The notes: a model not told the origin generated them from the sequence alone. 64,000 nt of DNA from Aquimarina amphilecti (GCF_900109375.1 NZ_FOAB01000001.1:62001-126000), one strand, 5' to 3'. Positions 8,113 through 17,743 are shown, numbered from the stretch's first letter. Made by a program: numbers and translations.

Positions 8113-8988
8113 TTATGCTCTTTTGCATATAATAACATCATTTTCCTTGATATTGTTTCCTTCAATAGTTCGCGTAAAATCAACATGTGATTGCATTCCC
8201 ATCCAGTTAGGTTTAGTGTAAAAAATCCATCCATAAGGGTTGTTTTTATCATCAAGAAACTCTATTTCTCCTTCAGGATGTCTGTCATTATAATCATTTA
8301 TAAAGAAGTAGAATAGCTTGCCAAACTCCATCTTTTCTGGTGCTTTTAATCTGAAATTACTCAGTTCATCTACATTTTCACCTTTATTAAACTCAAAAGA
8401 AATAACTAATGGATTGATTAGTTCATCGTCTTTAGGGTCTTTCATTTTTTTGTCAATAGGGTAGAACCATTTCTTATAGATAGGTACTGGCACAGATACT
8501 GCAAATTCATATAATTTTACAATCATTATAGGAATAAGAAAGCAAATAGATGAGGCAGTGAAAATATATTTATATTCAGGTTTGTAGATTCCTACCACAA
8601 ACAGAAATGTAATCAATCCAACAAATGTTGTGACTATTGTGTATAAAAATTCTGGCCAAAATTTGGTGGGATTATCGTCTAATAGATTTGGGAAAAATTT
8701 ACGCATAGCAAATACATGTAAAGATCCCAAGCATAGAAAAATAATCTGGAAACCTATAAAGCTGTTTAAGGGTACATCATTAAGTACTTTTTCATTGCTT
8801 AATAAAGCTGTAGCTGCAAATAATAAAAGAACTACCAGCATGTATAGTAAAAATTTCTTTTTGTTTTTAACAAAAAGTTTTTTCAACCCGGCAACAACTC
8901 CCATTAAAATAGCACTAACGGCTAATAGTATTATTCCCACCTTAAAAAAATCAGCATTTAATGCTGCAGATTGTAATATCAAATTCAT
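8113..8988 (-). CDS. tssN: T6SS(iii) membrane protein TssN
   Basis: This 291-residue protein has about five hydrophobic segments in its first 165 residues (for example FFKVGIILLAVSAILMGVV and FLLYMLVVLLLFAATALL). A soluble C-terminal domain follows (NPLVISFEFNKGE, LFYFFINDYNDRHP). That architecture fits TssN, a component specific to the Bacteroidetes T6SS that is part of the trans-envelope complex with TssO, TssP, TssQ and TssR. Its start overlaps the stop of the upstream gene by 4 bases (ATGA-type coupling), so the two are translated together. Confidence 0.8.
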   Translation of the reverse strand: MNLILQSAALNADFFKVGIILLAVSAILMGVVAGLKKLFVKNKKKFLLYMLVVLLLFAATALLSNEKVLNDVPLNSFIGFQIIFLCLGSLHVFAMRKFFPNLLDDNPTKFWPEFLYTIVTTFVGLITFLFVVGIYKPEYKYIFTASSICFLIPIMIVKLYEFAVSVPVPIYKKWFYPIDKKMKDPKDDELINPLVISFEFNKGENVDELSNFRLKAPEKMEFGKLFYFFINDYNDRHPEGEIEFLDDKNNPYGWIFYTKPNWMGMQSHVDFTRTIEGNNIKENDVIICKRA

Positions 8989-9908
8989 ATCATAGTTGTT
9001 AGACCCATCCTGGGACCGTTAGTCTCATTTAATACAAATGTTTCTTCTTTACTCGAGTATGTTACGTTAATTTTTGTATCTATTTCCATAGGGATAAAAT
9101 AGTCACAAAAGATAGTAATAAATTTTTTAGTAGCACCACTTACTATGTATTTATCAATATTTTTTTGGTCTACAGGTCCTATGGTTATTTCCCAACAAGG
9201 ATAAGAGATTACTGTTTCTTTTAACTCTAAAACTAAATCTACTCCTAGTTGATGCTCTTTAGATGTGTCACTTATATTATCGTCTAAAGTTTTGTATTTT
9301 TTTTCAATACTTACTTTTTCTCCTATAATTTTTTCTAGACTTAAAGCGGTTAATTCAATCTCACCAGATATTTTGTGTACATATGGTAATAATTGTAAAA
9401 GTTTTATGCTGTAATCAGAAGGGATTTCGGGGTCTAAATTCCAAAATTTTAAAAGAAAATCTGTCTTTAAATTCGCAAACTCATTTATAAGTTTCCGTTC
9501 ATTTTTTTCAATATTAACCCTTTGGGTGAAAAATTCATTTTCTAGAGGAGAGAAAAAAGATCGAGCATCTTTTTCTTGTTTTTTTTGTGTTTGATGTAAT
9601 TCTGTAAAAGAAATATTACTTTTTGCTTTTACAGGTTCATGAAAGAGTCCTTCTGGTAAAGTATCATAAAGGCCATTTCTAGCAACGTTAAATTGTAGTT
9701 TATCTGTATTCCCAGAATAAGAGTCTATTTTAAAATTAATTACATCTCTTCTATAGGATCTAGAAAAAGTACTGTTATTAAAAACATCGATGTCGGTAAG
9801 ATTAACACTAGAGTTTTCTAAAATTTCAGTAACAAAAATTTCTGCTTTTAGATTTTGATAGGTAGTAGTTAATTCTTGATAGATATCTTGTATCTCTTTG
9901 TTCTTCAT
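8985..9908 (-). CDS. tssG: T6SS baseplate subunit, TssG candidate
   Basis: The 307-residue product is soluble and has no signal peptide. It contains NVARNGLYDTLPEGLFHEP (about residues 75-93), which resembles the region in TssG proteins just before the LP motif. A charged helical stretch and a beta-rich C-terminus (INVTYSSKEETFVL) follow. TssE, TssF and TssK are encoded nearby, so TssG is the one baseplate wedge protein otherwise missing, and this gene fills the slot. TssG bridges TssF dimers and TssK in the baseplate. The assignment rests on context and a weak motif, so confidence is moderate. It is coupled to tssN by a 4-base overlap. Confidence 0.6.
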   Translation of the reverse strand: MKNKEIQDIYQELTTTYQNLKAEIFVTEILENSSVNLTDIDVFNNSTFSRSYRRDVINFKIDSYSGNTDKLQFNVARNGLYDTLPEGLFHEPVKAKSNISFTELHQTQKKQEKDARSFFSPLENEFFTQRVNIEKNERKLINEFANLKTDFLLKFWNLDPEIPSDYSIKLLQLLPYVHKISGEIELTALSLEKIIGEKVSIEKKYKTLDDNISDTSKEHQLGVDLVLELKETVISYPCWEITIGPVDQKNIDKYIVSGATKKFITIFCDYFIPMEIDTKINVTYSSKEETFVLNETNGPRMGLTTMI

Positions 9909-9943
9909 TCGTTTAGTTGGTGTAAAGAATGTGAGCTCCTTCT

Positions 9944-10570
9944 CTAGTTTTCTACAGTGTTTGTGTTGCTAAATTTAGGTTTTTTGCCTCCAGCAACAAA
10001 CATTTTTTTCCAAGGCTGTTTGGTTAAGTCACTAATTTGGACTCCATTTCCTCCAGAATTTCCTTTTCTAGAAGTAGAGTGAACAAATTTATTATTGCCA
10101 AGGTAAAAACCTACATGTGTTATGCTTTTGTGTTCTGAACCTTGGTGGTTGAAAAATATAAGATCACCTTGTTTAAAGTTATGTTGCTTCTTAAACTTTC
10201 TCGTGTCTTTTGCATCAAATTGTTTTTGTGCAGTGCGCTCAATTAGATTACCGTAGATATCGTGATAAATATATTGTGTGAAGTAAGAACAATCGATTCC
10301 TTGTTTAGTATTTCCCCCTAATAAATAGGGTGCATTCATCCAATCATCAATAAATTCAAACAAAGGAACATTGTCTATTTTTTTTGGGGAAACACCCAAT
10401 ATTGCTCCATATTTTTTCTGAATTGGTGAGATAGCATTTTGTTTTGCTAGTGCGATAGAATCTCTCCTTGCTTGGGCTAAAGCTTCTTGTTCTGCTTTTT
10501 TAGATCCACCACAACTCATTGCCCCAACAATAATGATAAATAAAAATAATGTTTTTAAAAGTGTATTCAT
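9944..10570 (-). CDS. NlpC/P60 (C40) cell-wall peptidase lipoprotein
   Basis: The 208-residue product starts with a lipoprotein signal (LFLFIIIVGAMSCGGSKK). A charged helix of about 35 residues follows, then an NlpC/P60 domain. The catalytic Cys is in GIDCSYF (the usual form is DCSGF), the catalytic His is in ITHVGFYLGN, and HSTSRKGNSGGNGV follows. Such enzymes cut peptide cross-links of peptidoglycan. It heads the operon with the tssG candidate and tssN and faces divergent tssE. A role in opening the wall for T6SS assembly is inferred from context. General wall turnover is the alternative. Confidence 0.82.
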   Translation of the reverse strand: MNTLLKTLFLFIIIVGAMSCGGSKKAEQEALAQARRDSIALAKQNAISPIQKKYGAILGVSPKKIDNVPLFEFIDDWMNAPYLLGGNTKQGIDCSYFTQYIYHDIYGNLIERTAQKQFDAKDTRKFKKQHNFKQGDLIFFNHQGSEHKSITHVGFYLGNNKFVHSTSRKGNSGGNGVQISDLTKQPWKKMFVAGGKKPKFSNTNTVEN

Positions 10571-10772
10571 TTGAAAAATAAAATTTACACAAATATAAAA
10601 AACTTATGCTTATTTTCTACTCTTAGTGTATTGATAACACTAAAATAAAATCATAAAATCAATGATTGTTGTTTTTTTGGTTAGTTTATTGAATTATGAA
10701 GTGTAGATAAATAAAATCTTTATTAAATTGCATTTACTTTGTAAGTAAATTAAAGCACACAAATTATCTTGT
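10571..10772. promoter_or_regulatory. Divergent promoter region of the two T6SS operons
   Basis: This 202-base A/T-rich gap separates the minus-strand NlpC-tssG-tssN operon from the plus-strand tssE-tssO operon, so both promoters should lie here. TTACTTTG (10734-10741) is one base off the -7 consensus on the plus strand, about 30 bases before tssE. I found no clear dyad. Confidence 0.4.
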
Positions 10773-11204
10773 ATGAATTCTTCTTATTATAAGTTGCCTT
10801 TAGATACATTTAAAATTGTTAAAAATAAAGAAGTTGAGAGCTGTGATCTCAATCAATCTATTATTGGATATATTCATTTAATTACCACATCTTATTTTGG
10901 AGAATGTACTTTTGATGAATCTTTTGGATGCTCTATTTGGAATGTAGACTTTGATAACCTTACTAGTACTAATAAGTTACGTAACACAATTTCGGAATCT
11001 TTGGTCGAGAGTATTGTTTCTCAGGAAAAAAGACTTAAAAAGGTTACTGTAGATGTGACGATTCAGCAAGAAGAATTTAAAAATAGAGGAAGTTTAAATA
11101 GAATAAAGAAACTAGTAGAGATAAAAGTAAATGGAGTTGTAAGTAGGACGAATGAACAATTTGCTTGCTTAGAAAGGTTCTATATCGCTCCACTTTCATT
11201 TTAA
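10773..11204 (+). CDS. tssE: T6SS baseplate subunit TssE (gp25-like)
   Basis: The product is 143 residues, the usual size for a gp25/TssE protein. It contains the family core: GECTFDESFGCSIWNVDFD, followed by an arginine-containing helix (TNKLRNTISESLVESI) and a conserved beta segment. TssE links the baseplate to the first sheath ring. It is first in the plus-strand operon, with tssF starting 8 bases later. The Bacteroidetes form is divergent from proteobacterial TssE, but the order TssE-TssF-(TssP)-TssK-TssO supports the call. Confidence 0.82.
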   Translation: MNSSYYKLPLDTFKIVKNKEVESCDLNQSIIGYIHLITTSYFGECTFDESFGCSIWNVDFDNLTSTNKLRNTISESLVESIVSQEKRLKKVTVDVTIQQEEFKNRGSLNRIKKLVEIKVNGVVSRTNEQFACLERFYIAPLSF

Positions 11205-11212
11205 TAGGGTTT

Positions 11213-13048
11213 ATGGGTACAGAAAATAAAGTTCAAATAAAAAATAGAATGATCAAAAAGGCGGCTTCACTTTGGGGAGTTTCCCCGAATGAGATAGAAA
11301 GCTCTTTTGATCCTGTAGTATCTCTTCTAATTGGTGCATGTGCTTCTGAGATAGAAAAAATTTCTGGAGAAATTGATAATTCGCAAACGAGAATTACCGA
11401 GCGTTTAATTCAATTAATGACTCCAGAAACTTTATATGGGTCTCGTCCTGCTCATGGTATTGTATATGCAGAGCCTATTGAGAAAAAGACGACGATAACA
11501 CCTGAACATTTATTATATTATAAAAAGAAGATAAAAACAAAGAATGCCAGTACAGAGCTGAAAAATATATATTTTTCGCCGATTCAGAAGAGTCAATTAA
11601 TAGATGCTTCTGTAAGTAGAATGATTTGTGGAAATAAAATCTTTGAGTTAGAAGGTAAAAGAAAAACACCTATTGATTTGTCTTTAAAATCAGGAGGGTC
11701 ATTACCACCATCAACTCTGTATTTGGGTATTAAAACAGAGCACAGTAAAATTTCTTTAAAAGATGTTTCCTTTTATTTTGAGTTATTAGATGTGCAGGAA
11801 AATGAACTTTTTTATCACCATCTTAAAAATGCAAGTTTTAGTTTTAATAATAAAGAGTTTAAATCTTTTCCTGGGTATTATAACAGTGATATTTCGAGGC
11901 GGATTAATTTAGAATCAATATTTGATTATAAGCCAAATAAGACAAGGAACATAGAAGAGCAGATAAAGAAGTTATATAAAAAACATTTTATTTCTATAAA
12001 ATCTGATATTTCATTAAGTTCTAAGGCTGATATGCCGGAAGAATTTTCTAAATTTATAAATCAGAAAGATCATGATGATTTAGCTGATTTTAATTGGATA
12101 AAGATTGTGTTTCCAAGAATCGTAGATAATTCGATTTTAGAAAGTGTTTTCTGTACGGTAAATGCTTTTCCTGGATTGAACAGAAAGTGGGAGAGTATAT
12201 CTTACCAATTAAAAGATTACATTGATATAGTGCCAATAAGTACCCAAGAATTATTTTTAGATGTAAAATCTATTTCTAATACTTCTGGTAAGGAGTATAG
12301 ATTACGAGAAAATGATTCGGCGATAGATGATAAAGGAACTTATGTTATTAGAAGAGATAATGTAAGTAAGTTAGATTATAGAAAAGCAAGAGAATATTTG
12401 ATTCACTTAATAGAGTTGTTGAAAGACGAAAGTGCTTCTTTTTCATTTTTTGGAAATGATTTTTTACAATCTAATATTAATGAGTTAAATCAAAACATTT
12501 CTCTATTGGAGAAAAAGGTTTCTGATATGAAAAAGTCTTCTGAAGAGACTAATTATATTTCGGTGAAACCATATAAAAAGAAGGATACTCTTTTAGTAGA
12601 GTATTGGACTACTAGTGGAGAAGATGCTAATCAGATTAAATCAGGTAATAGTCTTAGTATCTATCAGGGTAGTGATCTTAAACAAAAAGGAAGTATGTTT
12701 CTAACTTCTACATTCCAAGGTAAGAACAATCTAGGGATGGAAGAGAGACTTAATGCGTATAGAAGAGCTTTGCTTTCTAGGAACAGAATTGTTACTAGAG
12801 AAGATGTAAAAGCGCTTTGTTATGAATTGTGCAGTAATAAAGTAAAAGAGGTAAAGGTGTCCAAAGGTTTTAAGACGGATATACATGTTTCTAAAGGTCT
12901 TATTCCTTGTATTGAGGTAAAGCTTTTAGAAAATAAACAGGAGAATACTTCATCTGTAGAATGGGATTCGTTAAAAAGTAATATTTTATCTATTTTAGAA
13001 CAACAATCTTTAAACGTTTTTCCCTACAAAATAACAGTGATAAGTTAA
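11213..13048 (+). CDS. tssF: T6SS baseplate subunit TssF
   Basis: I start at ATG 11213 (MGTENKVQIKNRM), 8 bases after the tssE stop. An upstream start at 11165 would run 40 bases into tssE and add residues unlike the family. The 611-residue product has the TssF N-terminal signature, with a helix followed by AASLWGVSPNEIESSFDPVV, and ERLIQLMTPETLYGSRPAHG. Near the C-terminus, LNAYRRALLSRNRIVTREDV is the segment typical of TssF/gp6-like baseplate proteins. TssF dimers with TssG form the wedge of the baseplate. The length fits the family. Confidence 0.85.
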   Translation: MGTENKVQIKNRMIKKAASLWGVSPNEIESSFDPVVSLLIGACASEIEKISGEIDNSQTRITERLIQLMTPETLYGSRPAHGIVYAEPIEKKTTITPEHLLYYKKKIKTKNASTELKNIYFSPIQKSQLIDASVSRMICGNKIFELEGKRKTPIDLSLKSGGSLPPSTLYLGIKTEHSKISLKDVSFYFELLDVQENELFYHHLKNASFSFNNKEFKSFPGYYNSDISRRINLESIFDYKPNKTRNIEEQIKKLYKKHFISIKSDISLSSKADMPEEFSKFINQKDHDDLADFNWIKIVFPRIVDNSILESVFCTVNAFPGLNRKWESISYQLKDYIDIVPISTQELFLDVKSISNTSGKEYRLRENDSAIDDKGTYVIRRDNVSKLDYRKAREYLIHLIELLKDESASFSFFGNDFLQSNINELNQNISLLEKKVSDMKKSSEETNYISVKPYKKKDTLLVEYWTTSGEDANQIKSGNSLSIYQGSDLKQKGSMFLTSTFQGKNNLGMEERLNAYRRALLSRNRIVTREDVKALCYELCSNKVKEVKVSKGFKTDIHVSKGLIPCIEVKLLENKQENTSSVEWDSLKSNILSILEQQSLNVFPYKITVIS

Positions 13049-13069
13049 TTATTTAGAAAACAATTAATA

Positions 13070-14059
13070 ATGAAAACATCAAGTAAAACAACAAATTATC
13101 ATTTAGATAAAAGTGTGATATTGTTTTTTGTAATAACAATATTAGTGACGGCAACAGTTTTTGCCTTTAAGTATGTAGATTATGTTCCTTGTGAGGTTAT
13201 TGAATTTTCTTTTAAAGAAACAGAAATAAGGGTTGATGAGTCTATTGAATTTGAAGATAAAACTCTGGGTGCTTTAGAATGGAAATGGGATTTTGGTGAT
13301 AGTACGGCTATAGATACCAGAAGAAAATTGTATCACACTTTTAAGAAGCCGGGAGAATATAACGTTTCATTAATTGTGAACGGGAAATGTCCTAAAATTC
13401 AAACAATTACGGTTTTAGAGAAAAAAGAAGTTTTAGACCCACTTAAGAAAGCTAAGTTTAAAATTTTGACTCCTAGAATTAGGGTTGGTGAGAAACTAAG
13501 GGTAGAGGATAATACGTTAAATGCTGAAACTTGGGAATGGAACTTTGAGAATGCTTTAGGAGGAACATCCAGAGAGAAAAGTCCTGAATATATATATAGT
13601 ACAGAAGGAAAGAAAACGATTACGTTAATTGTTAACGGAGAACTTAAGTATTCTACTAAACAGACTATAGAGGTATTGCCAAAGAAAAAAGAAAAAATTC
13701 GTAAAGATGATATAGTAATAAGAGATGTATCTGTTATACCAGATGATCCTATTGGAGATGATCCAGTAGCGGATGATCCTAAGGATGAATTCAAAGCTCC
13801 TTTTATTAATGAAAAGTCATTTAAGTCTAAATTGATTTTAGTGTCTACAAAGAAGTTAACGGCTAAAGATTTTAAGGATTATTTATGTGGGAATTTGGAT
13901 CTTCCAATTATCGTAAAGAAAAAACGAACTACTTTTATTGAATTTTGTGAAAAAATAAAAGGTAAAAGTATTGTTATAAAAGATTTAGATTTAACTCATG
14001 AAGATAATAACTGTATAAAGAACATTGTCATTGATTACCGGAAAACGAGTATATTTTAA
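13070..14059 (+). CDS. tssP: PKD-domain membrane protein, TssP candidate
   Basis: The 329-residue product has one N-terminal membrane segment (SVILFFVITILVTATVFAF). Two PKD-like domains follow. The first has WKWDFGDSTA and YHTFKKPGEYNVSLIV (about residues 45-120). The second has WEWNFENALGG and YIYSTEGKKTITLIV (about 125-205). Then comes a Pro/Asp-rich linker (DDPIGDDPVADDP) and a C-terminal domain with several Cys (YLCGNLDLP, EFCEKIKG, NNCIKN). Position between tssF and tssK and this topology fit TssP, a periplasm-exposed part of the T6SS(iii) envelope complex. The specific letter is inferred. The gene is 21 bases after tssF. Confidence 0.68.
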   Translation: MKTSSKTTNYHLDKSVILFFVITILVTATVFAFKYVDYVPCEVIEFSFKETEIRVDESIEFEDKTLGALEWKWDFGDSTAIDTRRKLYHTFKKPGEYNVSLIVNGKCPKIQTITVLEKKEVLDPLKKAKFKILTPRIRVGEKLRVEDNTLNAETWEWNFENALGGTSREKSPEYIYSTEGKKTITLIVNGELKYSTKQTIEVLPKKKEKIRKDDIVIRDVSVIPDDPIGDDPVADDPKDEFKAPFINEKSFKSKLILVSTKKLTAKDFKDYLCGNLDLPIIVKKKRTTFIEFCEKIKGKSIVIKDLDLTHEDNNCIKNIVIDYRKTSIF

Positions 14060-14092
14060 TTGAATGTTCTATAACAAGTATATTTTAAAAAG

Positions 14093-15250
14093 ATGGAATT
14101 AAAAAATAAAAATCATCATCGTGTCAATTGGATTGATGGGATGAAGATTAATAAGAATCATTTTATTGAGGCTGATAATGCGTTTACCAATTTTTCTCAA
14201 TTAATAGGTTCTAAGGATGTAAATGCTATAAATTATGGTTTATTACCTGATTTAGCAGGTGATGACGCCGTGGATATGGTTTTTTCCATGGACGGTCAGG
14301 ATACAATAAAAATTCAGCTTAATAAGTGTAAAGCGATCACTAAGGGAGGTTATATTATTAATATTACACCAGAAATTTCTTCGGCATTAGAGCAGAAAGG
14401 AAGTATTATTAATACTGAATATAAGATTAACAGTGGGGAGGAAGAATGTTATATAGTTCTTAGTGTTGATCCTTATGGAAGAGTTCCTGTTGGTGATGCG
14501 GATCCAGAAGAAGAGCCTCCGAGACATCCATTTGTGTTGCCAGAGTACAGCCTTAACATAATCAATTTATCAGAAGCTAATGAAGAAGAGTTTGGTAAGC
14601 ATCATATTACTATAGGAAGAATTGAATTTAATGATGGTGTTGCTTCTCTAGCAGAGGATTTTATTCCTCCTTGTGTGTCTATACAGAGTCATCAGGATTT
14701 ACGATATATCTATACTGAAATACATACTTTTTTTAATGCGATAGAAAAGTATTCTATGAACATTATACAAAAGATTTATCAGAAGAAACAGTCTAATGAA
14801 CTAGCTACGATGGTTTTAACCTTGACTCAGAATACATTACAGTATTTAGGGGGGATGTTGCCAGAATTTAGGCTATATGATAGGCATTTGCCGCCAGTTA
14901 CTATGATTACTAAACTAATGTCTTTAGCAAGGGTAATCAAAAATAATATGGATATATATGTAGGAACTGGTAAAGAAGAGCTGTTAAATTATTTATCGGA
15001 TTGGTGTGATTTAAATCAGGGAGCCTTCGAAAATGTTTTGATAGAAATGATGGATTTAGAATATCAACATACAGATATTAATAAAGCCTTGTATAATGTG
15101 TCTAGTTTTACGAAATTGATGCTCTCTTTGTTTAAGAAACTAAATGAGCTTGATTATATTGGAAAAAAATCAGATTCTAATATATTTGTGAAAGAAGAGG
15201 TGATCGCTAAACCTGATGTTAAGAATAGACGAAGCTTCTTATTAGATTAA
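14093..15250 (+). CDS. tssK: T6SS baseplate adaptor TssK
   Basis: The 385-residue soluble product begins with the TssK-type N-terminus (HRVNWIDGMKINKNHF, followed by a FTNFSQL helix). It has the beta-rich shoulder domain in the first 190 residues and a helical, then C-terminal membrane-complex-facing domain. TssK trimers attach the baseplate to the membrane complex. The length is a little short of proteobacterial TssK (about 445) but usual for Bacteroidetes. It follows the TssP candidate by 33 bases and precedes tssO by 27, in one operon. Confidence 0.82.
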   Translation: MELKNKNHHRVNWIDGMKINKNHFIEADNAFTNFSQLIGSKDVNAINYGLLPDLAGDDAVDMVFSMDGQDTIKIQLNKCKAITKGGYIINITPEISSALEQKGSIINTEYKINSGEEECYIVLSVDPYGRVPVGDADPEEEPPRHPFVLPEYSLNIINLSEANEEEFGKHHITIGRIEFNDGVASLAEDFIPPCVSIQSHQDLRYIYTEIHTFFNAIEKYSMNIIQKIYQKKQSNELATMVLTLTQNTLQYLGGMLPEFRLYDRHLPPVTMITKLMSLARVIKNNMDIYVGTGKEELLNYLSDWCDLNQGAFENVLIEMMDLEYQHTDINKALYNVSSFTKLMLSLFKKLNELDYIGKKSDSNIFVKEEVIAKPDVKNRRSFLLD

Positions 15251-15277
15251 TGTGTAATTAAATATAATTTACGGAAA

Positions 15278-15793
15278 ATGAAACCAAAAAACAGTAAAGA
15301 AAGAAGAAATAGTGTTTTAAAATTTGCCTTACTATTTTTATTTACAGCCGCATTAATTGTTACTGCATTCTTTTTTGATTTTGATAGAATACCTTTTAAA
15401 GAAAATGAAGTCTTACGAGAACGTACCGCAATTGTAGAAAAAGATGCAAAATTTCAGAAAGATTTTTCTAAAGGGATGTTTAAAATAGAAAAACTAATAG
15501 ATTCTTTAGAAAGACCAGGTAAAGAAGATAATCTCTATTATATAAATAGAAATCTTGAATCAGAAATAGGGGATCTAAACGAAGCTATAGATCCAAATGA
15601 TACTACATATAGATATAAAATGTATGTAAATATAGTAAGTTCGTATAGGCAGATCAAAGAGTTGAAAGCTCAGCTTGCTAAACAGAAAAAAGAATTTCAA
15701 GAGTTTGATGAATATAAAGCAGCTTTAGAAAAAGCTAGAGAACAGTTGGATAGAGCTAGGAGCGATCTTGATCGTTGTAGGGCTGCTCTTTAG
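15278..15793 (+). CDS. tssO: T6SS(iii) membrane protein TssO
   Basis: The 171-residue product has a basic N-terminus (MKPKNSKERRNS), one membrane segment (ALLFLFTAALIVTAFFF) and a long periplasmic coiled coil that ends in heptad-like EKAREQLDRARSDLDRC. This is the TssO pattern, specific to Bacteroidetes T6SS. It is the last gene of the plus-strand operon and is followed by a strong terminator. TssO works with TssN, TssP, TssQ and TssR in the envelope-spanning complex. Confidence 0.82.
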   Translation: MKPKNSKERRNSVLKFALLFLFTAALIVTAFFFDFDRIPFKENEVLRERTAIVEKDAKFQKDFSKGMFKIEKLIDSLERPGKEDNLYYINRNLESEIGDLNEAIDPNDTTYRYKMYVNIVSSYRQIKELKAQLAKQKKEFQEFDEYKAALEKAREQLDRARSDLDRCRAAL

Positions 15794-15804
15794 TTGCTAA
15801 ATAT

Positions 15805-15838
15805 AAAAAAGTCGACAATAAACATTGTCGACTTTTTT
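15805..15838. terminator. Bidirectional terminator, T6SS operon / M61 gene
   Basis: GTCGACAAT (15811-15819) pairs with ATTGTCGAC (15824-15832) around a 4-base loop. A-runs precede and a T-run follows, so it serves both the plus-strand tssE-tssO operon and the convergent M61 gene. Confidence 0.85.
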
Positions 15839-15860
15839 ATTTCTATAAGTCAAAAACAAA

Positions 15861-17669
15861 TTATTTTGCTTTTAACCAATTCTCTCTTTTTAGTAAAGCT
15901 TTTTTACTTGGCTTAGAAAACTGTGTGATAATGACTTCAGGGTCAACACCAAATTTTACTAAAGCTTTTTTCTCAATACCAAGCCTTCTGTATATAAGTG
16001 TAGCTTTTTTACCAGGTTTATATTTGCTGATAACATCGTTGAATTGATCGATATCTGAAAAAGATTTATTATCGATCGCTACGATTACATCTCCTTTTGC
16101 TAAACCAATAGTGTAGGCAGGTGTTCCTTTTTTCACATATTTAGAAACCATTGCATTGTCGTCTTTGTCAAATGTAATATCCGCTCCTAAATATGCTTTT
16201 TTGCTATTTGTCTTAGGGTATATTGCAACAGATCCAAGTAGTTTTTTGAAATCAGGAGTTTGACTATCAAAAATGTATTTTTCAAAAAAGTCATCTGCAA
16301 AAGATTCTCCTGCATATTCTCTTAAAGTAAAGAATAAGTTTTCTATTGTATAAGGGATTTCAGTTTTTCCGTACTTTGTCCATACTAGTTTAAGGTAATC
16401 ATCTAGATTCAGATCATCTTTATCTCTAAGAGATAAATCCAATGCAAGCCCTAGCATGCTTCCGTAAGAGTAGTAAGATATAAAGGTGTTACCTCTATTA
16501 GTTGGGTCTATGGATGTTGCTGCATCTACAAAAGGAGCTTGGTAGCTCATTTCGATCGGATTAAAATATTGTAGGGCAGGAGAGTTCCATACGTAGTTAT
16601 ATGTTTTACTTAATCCAGCAATGTATTGATCCTTAGTAATAATACCAGCTCTACATAAAATCAAATTTGTGTAGTAGCTAGTAAACCCTTCCGCAAACCA
16701 TAACTCACCAGACATATTTGCATTTTCAAAATCAAAAGGTTCTAGTGATATCGGTCTAATACGTTCTACATTCCAAGCATGAAAAAATTCATGCGCTACT
16801 GTACCAATGTTTTTCTCCATACCTCCATCCGCAAGGCTTAAGGTGCTAGTTAAAACAGTAGAGTTTCTATGCTCCATTCCATCTCCTGAAACTTGAGGCA
16901 TGTAGCTAGCTAGGAATGTATATTCTCCATAATCAAAATTTGGATAATCTCCGAAAACTGCTTTTTCTTGTTCTACAATGCTCTTTATTTGTTCAAAATA
17001 TTGATCAGCTTCTTCTTCTGTACCTTGATGAAGTAAAGCTAGCTTTATAGTATATTCCGTTCCTCCAGAAGCTACTTTGAATTCTTTTACTGTATGATTG
17101 CTGATTTGTGCCGGACTATCCATAAAATACTGAAGGTTAGGTGCTAAAAATGCATTACCTCCTAGTGGAATCAATTGAGTTGCAACTTTCCAATTTAGAT
17201 CTTCTCTTACCTGATATGTAACCTGTACGGGACGATCTTTTAATGTAGGAATATACATGAAAGTTGCTGGCATATTTAAATGTGCATGAGTTTCATCAAT
17301 TTGAGAATATGTACCATCTCCTCTGTCAGCAAATAGGATGTATGAAACATTTAAAGTACCGTCATGACCAGAAACATCCCATTGGTATGGATTTGGTCTT
17401 GTAACAGTAACATCTTTTCCTTTGCTGTCTGTGATTTTAACATCGTAAACGTTTTTTGCAAACTCATGTAATGCATATCTACCAGGAGAGGTTCTGCTCA
17501 TTCTTAGAGAGATTGTGCCACTTTCTAAATTGGTAAATACCGCATTAATCTGAGCTTCATGATGCACAGCATTTTCAAAAGAAATTTGGTATTCATTTCG
17601 TACTTGTGTATACCCTAATTGGATAACAAATAGAAAGAAAGTAAAAAGAAAAATTCGAAAAGATTTCAT
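15861..17669 (-). CDS. M61-family metallopeptidase with PDZ domain
   Basis: The 602-residue product has a signal peptide (IFLFTFFLFVIQLGYTQ). The M61 catalytic domain carries the zinc motif HEFFHAWNVERIRP (HExxH, about residue 293) and a downstream ELWFAEGFTSYY that supplies the third ligand Glu. A C-terminal PDZ-like domain (GTPAYTIGLAKGDVIVAIDN, about residues 510-590) follows. M61 enzymes are glycyl-type aminopeptidases. This one is exported, probably to the periplasm. It is a single gene, convergent with tssO and divergent from folE, and is not obviously linked to either. Confidence 0.9.
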   Translation of the reverse strand: MKSFRIFLFTFFLFVIQLGYTQVRNEYQISFENAVHHEAQINAVFTNLESGTISLRMSRTSPGRYALHEFAKNVYDVKITDSKGKDVTVTRPNPYQWDVSGHDGTLNVSYILFADRGDGTYSQIDETHAHLNMPATFMYIPTLKDRPVQVTYQVREDLNWKVATQLIPLGGNAFLAPNLQYFMDSPAQISNHTVKEFKVASGGTEYTIKLALLHQGTEEEADQYFEQIKSIVEQEKAVFGDYPNFDYGEYTFLASYMPQVSGDGMEHRNSTVLTSTLSLADGGMEKNIGTVAHEFFHAWNVERIRPISLEPFDFENANMSGELWFAEGFTSYYTNLILCRAGIITKDQYIAGLSKTYNYVWNSPALQYFNPIEMSYQAPFVDAATSIDPTNRGNTFISYYSYGSMLGLALDLSLRDKDDLNLDDYLKLVWTKYGKTEIPYTIENLFFTLREYAGESFADDFFEKYIFDSQTPDFKKLLGSVAIYPKTNSKKAYLGADITFDKDDNAMVSKYVKKGTPAYTIGLAKGDVIVAIDNKSFSDIDQFNDVISKYKPGKKATLIYRRLGIEKKALVKFGVDPEVIITQFSKPSKKALLKRENWLKAK

Positions 17670-17711
17670 TAAAACGGTTTTTGGTTAAAAGATTCGTGCT
17701 TTTATTAGCGG

Positions 17712-17743
17712 CAAAAATAAAAATATTTTATTACCGACAGCAA
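17712..17743 (-). promoter_or_regulatory. Promoter of the M61 peptidase gene
   Basis: On the minus strand a -33 TTG (17741-17743) is separated by 21 bases from TATTTTTG (17712-17719), a full match to TAnnTTTG. The gene starts about 43 bases further on. Confidence 0.6.

Noticed and set aside
11165..11212. Upstream start for tssF inside tssE
   Set aside because: The extra 16 residues are a shadow of the tssE reading frame; the ATG at 11213 fits the family and gives normal 8-base spacing.
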